Assembly: GCA_022827195.1 (NCBI GenBank)
Contig: JAJDTL010000054.1
Location: 48,456-112,455, forward strand
Source of the DNA: Caldilineaceae bacterium
Lineage (GTDB): Bacteria > Chloroflexota > Anaerolineae > Caldilineales > Caldilineaceae
Direction: 5' to 3'
DNA: 64,000 nucleotides
In this document: positions 53,640 to 61,356 of the stretch, in pieces
How the letters are laid out: every line of letters starts with the position of its first letter
Numbering within the stretch: the stretch's first letter is position 1
The notes under the pieces: generated by a model
Told to the model about the DNA's origin: nothing
The model's input: the letters and a program-made list of their open reading frames with translations, nothing else
Database searches by the model: none
Position numbers and translations under genes: made by a program

Positions 53640-53735
53640 TTGAATCTGAACTGTTTTGAGTCTGCACTGTATTGAATGTGCACTGAATTGAATGTGCACT
53701 GAATTGAATCTGCGCTGAATTGAATCTGCACTGTA
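53640..53735. repeat. 16-bp tandem repeat, six units
   Basis: Six units in perfect register, consensus TTGAATCTGCACTGTA: TTGAATCTGAACTGTT, TTGAGTCTGCACTGTA, TTGAATGTGCACTGAA (twice), TTGAATCTGCGCTGAA, TTGAATCTGCACTGTA. The period is not a multiple of 3, so this is not coding. A parS site begins 21 nt downstream. Confidence 0.9.
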
Positions 53736-53756
53736 TCTGAAATCGGAGCGCCTTTA

Positions 53757-53772
53757 TGTTTCACGTGAAACA
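53757..53772. promoter_or_regulatory. parS centromere-like site (ParB-binding)
   Basis: TGTTTCACGTGAAACA is a perfect 16-bp palindrome identical to the parS consensus recognised by chromosomal ParB/Spo0J proteins. It lies 28 nt before the methyltransferase start, near rpoD and gyrB. parS sites cluster near the replication origin in most bacteria. No parAB genes are in the window. Confidence 0.85.
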
Positions 53773-53799
53773 GGGATGGGCTACGGAGGGGCAGCCCGA

Positions 53800-54777
53800 G
53801 TGTCGATTGAGAATCTGATGGCAGCCGATTGCGCATCGATCGAACATCCAAACGATCAGGCAGATTCAAGCCCGGCCGTCCCGGTGATCGACTATGAGGG
53901 CAGCGGCTATCGCCAGGATTTCTGGGAAGGGCAGGGGCGCGAATACGAGGATGCGGTCGAGCGGATTGCGCTGCGCCGCCTCCTGCCGCCGCGAGGGGGC
54001 CGCATCGCCGAAATCGGGGCGGGGTTCGGGCGCTTGGCCGATCTCTATCTGGGATACGAGCAGATCGTTCTTTTCGACTACAGCCGCACGATGCTGAGCG
54101 ACGCGGTGCGCAGATGGGGTGATGACAAGCGTTTTGTCTTTGTCGCCGGAAATCTGTATCAGATGCCGCTGGCCGATCAGTCGCTCGACACACTGGTGAT
54201 GGTGCGGGTGATGCACCACCTGGCGGATATACCTGCGGCGCTGGCCCGGTTGCAGGCGTTGCTGCACCAGGACAGCACGGCCGTGCTCGAATATGCCAGC
54301 AAGCGCAACCTGAAGGCGGTCCTGCGCTGGCTGACGCGCCGGCAGTCGTGGTCGCCGTTTGACCCGGCGCCGCTGGAGTTTGTGGCGATGAACTTCGATT
54401 TTCATCCCGGCTGGATGGGCGCAAAACTGAAAGATGCCGGCCTGAACGTGCATCAACGCTACGGCGCCTCCCATTTCCGGCTGCGGACGTTAAAGAGAAG
54501 TCTGCCGGCGCAGGCTCTTGCCCGCGTGGACAGTTGGCTGTTTGGAATCGGAGGCAGATTCCCCCTCGCGCCCAGCGTCTTCGTACAGGCGCATGCGCCG
54601 GACGCGCCGGGCCGCCGGCAAACAGAAGCGTCTGCCGCGCATTCCAAGCTTTTTCGGTGTCCGGCATGTGGAGCGCATCCCCTGTCTGCGCTCAGCCCGG
54701 TTGAACTCCAGTGCCCGTCTTGCGCCCGCAAGTACGTGCAAAGGGAGAGCATCTGGGACTTCAAGTTGCCGGCATAA
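53800..54777 (+). CDS. SAM-dependent methyltransferase with C-terminal zinc-ribbon (Trm112-like)
   Basis: A 325-residue class I methyltransferase. Motif I is IAEIGAGFGRLADL, motif II ends in LFDYS, and the post-I LDTLVMVRVMHHLAD segment matches Methyltransf_11. The C-terminal ~50 residues contain FRCPACGAH and LQCPSCARKY, a four-cysteine zinc ribbon resembling Trm112. GTG 53800 is preferred because GGAGGGG lies 8 nt upstream; ATG 53776 has no site. Substrate unknown; it may modify a quinone, lipid or sugar. Confidence 0.82.
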   Translation: MSIENLMAADCASIEHPNDQADSSPAVPVIDYEGSGYRQDFWEGQGREYEDAVERIALRRLLPPRGGRIAEIGAGFGRLADLYLGYEQIVLFDYSRTMLSDAVRRWGDDKRFVFVAGNLYQMPLADQSLDTLVMVRVMHHLADIPAALARLQALLHQDSTAVLEYASKRNLKAVLRWLTRRQSWSPFDPAPLEFVAMNFDFHPGWMGAKLKDAGLNVHQRYGASHFRLRTLKRSLPAQALARVDSWLFGIGGRFPLAPSVFVQAHAPDAPGRRQTEASAAHSKLFRCPACGAHPLSALSPVELQCPSCARKYVQRESIWDFKLPA

Positions 54778-54964
54778 CCACGCTCCGTCCGCTCTGGACG
54801 GGACCTGAATCGTGTCATTCGGGAAAAACTCTACGGTAGAGTTAGGACGCCGCAAGGTTGATGAAACGCGACGGAATTGAAAATGCTTGCAGGGCGACGC
54901 ACCGGTCCACATAGGCGGGCCGACTGCAGACTTTGAATGCCCATCCAGGAAAGAAGAGGGGACG

Positions 54965-56218
54965 ATGGCTGAAGAGATGCTTTTGACGAAAGACCAGACT
55001 GAAGAGGGCAGTGAGGCGTTGAATGGGGCCGCGCCGGAAATGAGCGCAGCGCAACCTGCGGTGCAGGCTTTCAGCCCGCAGGAGACCCTGACGCATCTGC
55101 TGAAGGTCGGTCGCGAAAAGGGCTTTGTCAGCTACGATGAAGTGCTGCATGTCATGCCCGAAGCTGAAAACGACATAGAGCAACTGGATGACATTTTCGC
55201 TTCTCTGCTTGACCAGGGAATCTCCGTCGGCCAGGCGAAAGAGGACATCCACCCGGAGGAGAAGCGGGAGTCGCCGGAGAGCGCGGAAGAGGACGAGTTC
55301 GATCTCAGTCAGATCGAGATAGACGATTCGATCAGCCTCTATCTCAAGGAGATTGGCCGCGTGCCGCTGCTGACCGCGGCCGAGGAGGTCGATCTGGCCA
55401 AGCGGATGGAGGCTGGGCGAGATTCGCGGCACCGGCTGAATCAAGAGGAAGTTGATTGGGAGGAGCGGGAGCAGTTGTTGTGGCTTATGCGCGATGGGCG
55501 GGCAGCGCAGGAGCACCTGATCAAGGCCAACAGCCGCCTGGTCGTAAGCGTGGCCAAGAAGTATGTGGGGCGCGGGGTGCCGTTTCTGGACCTAATCCAG
55601 GAGGGCAATATCGGGCTGATTCGCGCGGTCAAGAAGTTCGACTACTGCCGGGGATACAAGTTCAGCACCTACGCGACGTGGTGGATCCGGCAGGCGGTGA
55701 CACGGGCGATTGCCGACCAGGGGCGCACAATCCGTGTGCCGGTGCATATGTCCGAGCAGATCAACCGGCTGACGCGCACGAGCCGCCAGCTGGTGCAGGA
55801 GCTGGGCCGCGATCCGACGACGGAAGAGATCGCGGATGAGCTGGGGGTGACGCCGCGCAAGGTCGAGCATATCATGCGCGTGAGCCAACGCCCGCTTAGT
55901 CTGGAGATGCCGGTCGGAGAGGAAGAGGACAGCTACCTGGGCGACTTCATCGAAGACGAAGACGCGGACAGCCCGCAGGACTCGGCCGGCCGCCAGATTC
56001 TGCGTGAGGTGATCGACGAGATCTTCCAGAGCCTTTCGCCGCGCGAGGTACGCATCCTGCAGTTGCGTTTCGGACTGGTGGACGGCTACAACTACACGCT
56101 TGAGGAGGTCGGGCGGAAGTTCGGCGTCACGCGTGAACGGATTCGCCAGATCGAGGCGCAGGCGCTGAGCCGCTTGCGCCACCCGAGCCGCAGCCGCAGA
56201 CTGCGGGACTACTTGTAG
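54965..56218 (+). CDS. rpoD: Primary RNA polymerase sigma factor (sigma-70/SigA)
   Basis: A 417-residue group 1/2 sigma factor. A region 1.1-like domain (~30-105) is present, then region 1.2 (DSISLYLKEIGRVPLLTAAEE), region 2 (NSRLVVSVAKKYVGRGVPFLDLIQEGNIGLIRAVKKFDY and FSTYATWWIRQA), region 3 (VPVHMSEQINRL) and region 4 (TLEEVGRKFGVTRERIRQIEAQAL). The presence of region 1.1 and proximity to gyrB support the housekeeping role. ATG 54965 follows GAAGAGGGG; the longer frame upstream is not needed. Confidence 0.92.
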   Translation: MAEEMLLTKDQTEEGSEALNGAAPEMSAAQPAVQAFSPQETLTHLLKVGREKGFVSYDEVLHVMPEAENDIEQLDDIFASLLDQGISVGQAKEDIHPEEKRESPESAEEDEFDLSQIEIDDSISLYLKEIGRVPLLTAAEEVDLAKRMEAGRDSRHRLNQEEVDWEEREQLLWLMRDGRAAQEHLIKANSRLVVSVAKKYVGRGVPFLDLIQEGNIGLIRAVKKFDYCRGYKFSTYATWWIRQAVTRAIADQGRTIRVPVHMSEQINRLTRTSRQLVQELGRDPTTEEIADELGVTPRKVEHIMRVSQRPLSLEMPVGEEEDSYLGDFIEDEDADSPQDSAGRQILREVIDEIFQSLSPREVRILQLRFGLVDGYNYTLEEVGRKFGVTRERIRQIEAQALSRLRHPSRSRRLRDYL

Positions 56219-56260
56219 TTGAAGCGCTATAATTGAACCGCTGCAATTGAACCGCTGTAA
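56219..56260. repeat. 14-bp tandem repeat, three units, after rpoD
   Basis: TTGAAGCGCTATAA, TTGAACCGCTGCAA, TTGAACCGCTGTAA, directly after the rpoD stop codon, then a partial CTGAAGCC. The unit resembles the 16-bp repeat before the methyltransferase gene (both begin TTGAA and contain CTG.A). Confidence 0.75.
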
Positions 56261-56266
56261 CTGAAG

Positions 56267-56314
56267 CCCGGCTGGTGGCCGGTAGATAGAGGAAACCGCT
56301 GGCCGCCAGCCGGG
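56267..56314. terminator. Long hairpin between convergent rpoD and mazG-like genes
   Basis: CCCGGCTGGTGGCC (56267-56280) and GGCCGCCAGCCGGG (56301-56314) form a 14-bp stem with one G-T pair and a 20-nt loop. There is no T tract. It lies between converging genes and could stop transcription on either strand with Rho help. Confidence 0.5.
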
Positions 56315-56321
56315 CAGCTCC

Positions 56322-56660
56322 TCAGCGTACATCCCCTTCCCCGCGAATTACACCGCGTTCCAGCCGATCGAATAGCTTAGAGATGTTCTGCGCGGCCACT
56401 TCCTCGAGTGGAAGGTCGAGTTCCGTGCAGATTTGGGTCAGATACCAGAGCACGTCGCCCAGTTCGCTCTTCAGGGCGGCGCGGTCCTCTTCGCTGATGA
56501 CACCGCCTTTGTCGCGAAAGATCTTCTTTATTTTGCCCGCCACTTCGCCGGCCTCGTTCACAAGGCCCAGCGTCGGATAGACGATAGGGTGGTCGGTGCT
56601 GATCAGGCTCCAGGTCTTGCGGGACTCCCTCTGATAGCGCTCGAAATCGATCCTCTCCAT
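56322..56660 (-). CDS. MazG-like nucleotide pyrophosphohydrolase
   Basis: A 112-residue single MazG domain of the all-alpha NTP-PPase superfamily. Metal-binding acidic residues are in NEAGEVAGKIKKIFRD and SELGDVLWYLTQIC (ExxE and ExxD patterns). It hydrolyses NTPs, perhaps damaged or house-cleaning substrates. It is read toward rpoD and lies just after the gyrB terminator. Confidence 0.88.
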   Translation of the reverse strand: MERIDFERYQRESRKTWSLISTDHPIVYPTLGLVNEAGEVAGKIKKIFRDKGGVISEEDRAALKSELGDVLWYLTQICTELDLPLEEVAAQNISKLFDRLERGVIRGEGDVR

Positions 56661-56727
56661 GCCTCTTTCCTTCGCTGACGGGTGTGGGGTGTCTTCGGTT
56701 GCGGGCAGCCCCGAACAAACAACACAA

Positions 56728-56753
56728 AAGGCCCGACCTTTCAGTCGGGCCTT
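56728..56753 (-). terminator. Intrinsic terminator of gyrB
   Basis: A perfect 10-bp stem AAGGCCCGAC / GTCGGGCCTT with a 6-nt loop, followed on the minus strand by TTGT. It begins 20 nt after the gyrB stop codon. Confidence 0.82.
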
Positions 56754-56772
56754 GGGCTCGGCACGGGTGCGG

Positions 56773-58725
56773 TTATACGTCCAGATTGCGCACCTCGTGG
56801 GCGTGCGTCTGGATGAAGCGGCGGCGGGGCGGGACGCTGCTGCCCATCAGCATATCGAAGGTGCGGTCGGCTTCGGCCGCGTCCTCGACCTGCACTTGCA
56901 GCAGGGTCCGGTGGTCCGGGTTCATGGTCGTCTCCCACAGCTGCTCCGGGTTCATCTCACCCAGCCCTTTGTAGCGCTGCTCCAGCTTGATATTGTCGGC
57001 GCCCATCTCCTGCCGGATCTGCGAGAGAGCGTTGTCGTTGTAGACATACTGTTCGGAGCGCTTTGACTTGCCGTTCTGACGCTCGGTGATCTGCACCTTG
57101 TAGAGCGGCGGCTGGGCGATGTAGAGATGGCCGTTTTCGACCAGCGGCTCCATGTAGCGGAAGAACAGCGTCAGCAGCAGCGTGCGGATATGCGCGCCGT
57201 CGACGTCGGCGTCGGTCATGACGATAATGCGGTTGTAGCGCAGGTTTTCGACGGTAAAGTCATCGGCGACGCCGGTCCCGAGCGCGGTGATCAGCGACTG
57301 GATCTCCTTGTTGCCCAGAATCTTGTCAAGGCTAGTGCGCTCAACGTTGAGGATTTTGCCGCGTAGCGGCAGGACGGCCTGGAAGCGCCGGTCGCGGCCC
57401 TGTTTGGCGCTGCCGCCGGCGCTGTCGCCCTCGACGATGTAGAGCTCGCTTTCGTTCGGGTCGCGGCTGGAGCAGTCGGCAAGCTTGCCCGGCAGGGTCA
57501 GGCTCTCAAGCGCGCTCTTGCGGATAACCAGCTCGCGGGCCTTGCGTGCGGCCTCCCTGGCGCGGAAGGCGACCTGGCACTTGTCGGTAATGCGTTTGGC
57601 CTCGCGCGGGTTCTCTTCCATCCAACTGTTGATGCCCTCGGCCACAGCCGTTTCCACATGGTAACGGACCTCGTTGTTGAGCAGTTTGAGCTTGTTCTGG
57701 CCTTCGAACTGGGGCTCCAGGACCTTGACGCTGACGATGGCGGTCATGCCCTGGCGGGTGTCGTCGCCGCTGAAGTTGGGGTCGTTGTCCTTGAGGATGC
57801 CCTGCTTGCGCGCGTAGTCGTTGATCTGGCGGGTAAGCGCGGCGCGCAGGCCGGTCAGATGTGTGCCGCCATCGGGCGTATTAATGGTGTTGGCAAAGGC
57901 GAAGATCGATTCGTTGTAGCCGTCAGTGTACTGGATTGCGGCCTCGACATGGGTCGATTCGATCTGCATGTCGACGTAGATCGGCTGGTGCAGCACCGTA
58001 CGATTCTTGTTTAGATAGCGCACAAACGTCTGCACGCCGCCCTCGAAATAGAAGCTGATCTCGCGAGTCTCGTCGCCGCGTTCATCGATGAAATGGATAT
58101 CGACGCCGCGTGTGAGGAAGGCCATCTCGCGGAATCGGGTCACCAGCGCGTGCCAGTCGTATTCGAGTACGTCGAAAATGGTGTCGTCGCGCAGAAAACG
58201 CTGGATCGTGCCGGTCTCGTCGCGGGGACAGTTCCCGACCTCCTTCAAGTCGGTCACCGGCACGCCGCGCCTGAATTCCTGCTCCCAGATCTTGCCGTTG
58301 CGCTTTACTTGCGTCACCATCCACTCACTGAGCGCGTTGACGGCGCTGACGCCGACACCGTGGAGGCCGCCGGAGACCTTGTAGCCGGCACCGCCGAACT
58401 TTCCGCCGGCGTGCAGTTTCGTCATTACGACGGTCAACGCGGGCAGACCGGTTTGCTTCTGCGTGCCGACGGGAATGCCGGCACCGTTGTCTTCGACGGT
58501 TACACTCTCGTCCTTGTGGATCGTCACCACGATCTTGTCGCAGCGGCCTTGCATCGCCTCATCGATGGCGTTGTCGACGACCTCGTAGACCATGTGATGC
58601 AGCGCCTTGTCGTCGGTGCCGCCGATGTACATGCCGGGCCGCTTGCGAACGGCCTCCAGGCCTTCGAGCACCTGGATCTGATCGGCGCCGTAGACGAAAT
58701 CCTTCTTGTTCATCCTTTCAGCCAC
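56773..58725 (-). CDS. gyrB: DNA gyrase subunit B
   Basis: A 650-residue type IIA topoisomerase B subunit. The GHKL ATPase part has EVVDNAIDEAMQG and GLHGVGVSAVNALSEW; the transducer domain follows; the TOPRIM domain has EGDSAGGSAKQGRDR and DADVDGAHIRTLLL; the end is RRRFIQTHAHEVRNLDV. Length fits GyrB without the proteobacterial insertion; ParE is less likely but possible. GTG 58725 is chosen because GGAGG lies 5 nt upstream; TTG 58737 and ATG 58713 are alternatives. Confidence 0.92.
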   Translation of the reverse strand: MAERMNKKDFVYGADQIQVLEGLEAVRKRPGMYIGGTDDKALHHMVYEVVDNAIDEAMQGRCDKIVVTIHKDESVTVEDNGAGIPVGTQKQTGLPALTVVMTKLHAGGKFGGAGYKVSGGLHGVGVSAVNALSEWMVTQVKRNGKIWEQEFRRGVPVTDLKEVGNCPRDETGTIQRFLRDDTIFDVLEYDWHALVTRFREMAFLTRGVDIHFIDERGDETREISFYFEGGVQTFVRYLNKNRTVLHQPIYVDMQIESTHVEAAIQYTDGYNESIFAFANTINTPDGGTHLTGLRAALTRQINDYARKQGILKDNDPNFSGDDTRQGMTAIVSVKVLEPQFEGQNKLKLLNNEVRYHVETAVAEGINSWMEENPREAKRITDKCQVAFRAREAARKARELVIRKSALESLTLPGKLADCSSRDPNESELYIVEGDSAGGSAKQGRDRRFQAVLPLRGKILNVERTSLDKILGNKEIQSLITALGTGVADDFTVENLRYNRIIVMTDADVDGAHIRTLLLTLFFRYMEPLVENGHLYIAQPPLYKVQITERQNGKSKRSEQYVYNDNALSQIRQEMGADNIKLEQRYKGLGEMNPEQLWETTMNPDHRTLLQVQVEDAAEADRTFDMLMGSSVPPRRRFIQTHAHEVRNLDV

Positions 58726-58805
58726 AGAATCCTCCAACAGTTTGAGGCTGCTGAGATAGCCGCAGACAGCCCCGCTAGAATGTCTCCGCTTGCGCCCGCC
58801 AGGTG

Positions 58806-59783
58806 TCAGGCTGACGCCTGCGATTCTCCCTGCTGCATCGCCAGGATGCGGGTCCGGTAGAAGACGAGCAGAGACATTGCCAGTCCCGTGCCGATAAAGG
58901 TATTTCCCAGCGTGGCAAGGGCCACACCCAGGGAGTGCAGCTGCGTGATCTGACGGAACAGCAGCCCCATACCCAAAGAGATCAGACTGGTCAGCAGTAT
59001 GAACCCGAGCGTATGCCAGAAGTTATGGCGGACCAGATGTATGCTACGACGGACTGCGTGTCCTATGGCCAGGTCGTCCAGCACCATCGCGGTGGTCACA
59101 AAGTATAGGAAGAGCAGGATCACAATGACCAGACCGCCGAAAAAGCTGCCAAAGAGCAGGAGCGCGCCGGAACCGAGCGCCGGGCTAATCAGTGTCAACA
59201 CAGTAATGCCCAACATGCCGGGAATGTAGATCATCAACAGGCCGAATACGACAATAACCAGAAAACCGATTGTGCGCAGCCAGTGGCGGACGACGCGCCG
59301 CGCCAGGCTGTTGATTGAGAGCGCCTTCTGGCTTTCGCCGATTGGCAAACTCCTGGCCAGAAGATTCATGTAGGTCGCGCCAATCAGGAGACCGGCGAGC
59401 CCAAAGAGCAGTGAAAGCAGAATCGCGGTGGCGACCGAGTCGATCTCGACACTGGGATGGCCGCCCTTGATTGCGGGCAGGACGGCGAGCAGGCTAGGCA
59501 CACGATAGAGCAGACCGTTGACTAGAAAGTGGGCCAAGTTGCTGGTCTGACCAACCGCAACCAGCAGTTCCCCGGTCTGCGGAGAGGCGAACGGGTTCCC
59601 TTCCATCATGTTTGCGCCGGCCGTCATCGTCCTGAAGAGGTCGGCCAGCTGCTCCAGGAGCGGCCCGACGCTCCAGCGGGGCATGAGCCACAGAAGGGCG
59701 TCCAAGAGAAGTGGCAACAGCAGCAGGCCGGGGCGCTGACCGACAAAGCGGTAGCCGGTTGATATGCTGTCGATGACACCCAC
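58806..59783 (-). CDS. Polytopic membrane protein of unknown function
   Basis: A ~325-residue protein with about six to seven hydrophobic segments (GLLLLPLLLDALLWLM, ATAILLSLLFGLAGLLIG, TIGFLVIVVFGLLMIYIPGML, a long GALLLFGSFFGGLVIVILLFLYFV and two near the C-terminus). A conserved-looking LDDLAIGHAVRRSIHLVRHNFW loop precedes the last helices. It resembles uncharacterised YIP1/DUF4013-like proteins. GTG 59783 follows GGAAGG and is preferred over a start at 59840. It lies directly upstream of gyrB in the same direction. Confidence 0.65.
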   Translation of the reverse strand: MGVIDSISTGYRFVGQRPGLLLLPLLLDALLWLMPRWSVGPLLEQLADLFRTMTAGANMMEGNPFASPQTGELLVAVGQTSNLAHFLVNGLLYRVPSLLAVLPAIKGGHPSVEIDSVATAILLSLLFGLAGLLIGATYMNLLARSLPIGESQKALSINSLARRVVRHWLRTIGFLVIVVFGLLMIYIPGMLGITVLTLISPALGSGALLLFGSFFGGLVIVILLFLYFVTTAMVLDDLAIGHAVRRSIHLVRHNFWHTLGFILLTSLISLGMGLLFRQITQLHSLGVALATLGNTFIGTGLAMSLLVFYRTRILAMQQGESQASA

Positions 59784-59949
59784 GAGCGCCTTCCGATCGC
59801 GGCTGCAAGACCCTTCGAGGACAGGGTCGCCGGACTGCAAATGGCCGCAAAGTCTAACTAACTCATTTTACCATATACGCCACTTCGGGCCGAACTGTCG
59901 CGGCCAGCGATCCCGTAAGCGCAGGCAAAGAGTTCGCCTTGGAAACCGA

Positions 59950-59979
59950 TTAGACGGGAGGGCCGGAGCCGTCTAAAAT
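59950..59979 (+). promoter_or_regulatory. Possible murA promoter
   Basis: -35 TTAGAC (59950-59955), 18-nt spacer, -10 TAAAAT (59974-59979), 55 nt before the murA start. Confidence 0.45.
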
Positions 59980-60034
59980 CAGGGGACCGAGTACAACGAA
60001 GCGCCTTTGCTTTCAGACGACCCAAGGAGTCAGC

Positions 60035-61351
60035 ATGGCCTCATTTGCCATCGAGGGCGGCCATCCAATCGAAGGAACTGTCAGCGTCAGCGGCAACAAG
60101 AACGCCGCATTTCCCCTGATTGCCGCATCTCTGCTCACCGATGAAGCCGTTGTCCTGGAAAATGTGCCGCAGATCGACGACGTTGGTACGATGCTGGAAA
60201 TCCTGGCAGGGCTGGGGGTCTCGATTAGCAGGCAAGGCAGCCGGTTGAGGCTGTGTGCGAAGGGACTGCACGGGCATGCGCCGGATGCACGGCTTTTCAG
60301 CCGCATCCGCGGGGGATTGAACCTGATGGGGCCGTTGCTGGCGCGGCGGGGCGCGTTCAAGGTCGGCGGCGCGGCAGGCGGCGACGACATCGGGCGGCGG
60401 CGGATCGACACGCATCTGCTCGCCTTTGACCATTTGGGGGCTTCGTTCGCCCGGCCCGGCGGCGGCCCGTTTGAATTGCGCGCGGGCGGCCGGCTGCGCG
60501 GCGCAGATATTCTGCTGGACGAGGCTTCTGTGACCGCGACGCAGAATGCGGTTATGGCCGCCTCGCTGGCCAGCGGGACCACGGTCCTGCGCAACACGGC
60601 CAGCGAGCCGCATGTGCAGGAGCTTTGCCGGCTGCTGGCGGCGATGGGTTGCCCGATCGAGGGGATCGGCAGCAACACGCTGGTTGTGCATGGCCAGGAG
60701 CGGCTGCATGGGGCGAAGGTGACGGTCGGGCCGGACTATATGGAGGTGGGCAGCTTTATCGGCCTGGGCGCGATCACGCGCGGGGCGTTGCGGATTGCCA
60801 ACGTCGAGCCGGGGCATCTGCGCATGTTCGAGCTCGTCTTCCGTCAGCGGCTGGGTGTGCGCATGGAGCTGGAGGAGGACCCCCAATCAGGGCTGACGGG
60901 ATACACGCTTGTGGTGCAGGACGAGCAGGCGTTGCGCGTGCGTCCCGACTTTGGCGGCGCGATCCCGAAGATTGATGACGCGCCCTGGCCCGCGTTTCCG
61001 CCAGATGTGATGAGCATCGCCATTGTCGTCGCCTCACAGGCGGAGGGTACGGTGCTAATCCACGAAAAGATGTTTGAGAGCCGTCTCTATTTTGTGGATA
61101 AGCTGGTGGCGATGGGCGCGCAGATCATTGTCTGCGACCCGCACCGGGCTGTGGTGACCGGTCCGGCGCGGCTTGTCGGCCAGGAGGTAAGCAGCCCAGA
61201 TATCCGCGCGGGTATGGCGTTGATTCTGGCCGCGCTCAGCGCGGAAGGGGAGACACGCATCGGTAACAGCGAACAGATCGACCGGGGATACCAGCGCGTG
61301 GACGAAAAGCTGCGCGCGGTCGGCGCGCGCATCGAGCGCGTCGACGGCTGA
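60035..61351 (+). CDS. murA: UDP-N-acetylglucosamine 1-carboxyvinyltransferase
   Basis: A 438-residue EPSP-synthase-fold enzyme that adds enolpyruvate to UDP-GlcNAc, the first committed step of peptidoglycan synthesis. SGNKNAAFPL contains Lys22. The active-site loop reads GGDDIGRRRIDTH; by alignment with the E. coli GGCTIGARPVD motif, the catalytic Cys115 is replaced by Asp117. The same Cys-to-Asp change in mycobacterial and chlamydial MurA gives fosfomycin insensitivity. ATG 60035 has an AAGGAG site. It converges with the GPH transporter gene 5 nt away. Confidence 0.93.
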   Translation: MASFAIEGGHPIEGTVSVSGNKNAAFPLIAASLLTDEAVVLENVPQIDDVGTMLEILAGLGVSISRQGSRLRLCAKGLHGHAPDARLFSRIRGGLNLMGPLLARRGAFKVGGAAGGDDIGRRRIDTHLLAFDHLGASFARPGGGPFELRAGGRLRGADILLDEASVTATQNAVMAASLASGTTVLRNTASEPHVQELCRLLAAMGCPIEGIGSNTLVVHGQERLHGAKVTVGPDYMEVGSFIGLGAITRGALRIANVEPGHLRMFELVFRQRLGVRMELEEDPQSGLTGYTLVVQDEQALRVRPDFGGAIPKIDDAPWPAFPPDVMSIAIVVASQAEGTVLIHEKMFESRLYFVDKLVAMGAQIIVCDPHRAVVTGPARLVGQEVSSPDIRAGMALILAALSAEGETRIGNSEQIDRGYQRVDEKLRAVGARIERVDG

Positions 61352-61356
61352 ACCGG

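Noticed and set aside
53776..53800. ATG 53776 as methyltransferase start
   Set aside because: It has no ribosome-binding site; GTG 53800 in the same frame has GGAGGGG at good spacing.
56773..58725. Topoisomerase IV ParE instead of GyrB
   Set aside because: Length, the conserved QTHAHEVRNLDV end and the location near rpoD/parS fit GyrB; ParE cannot be strictly excluded without a phylogeny.
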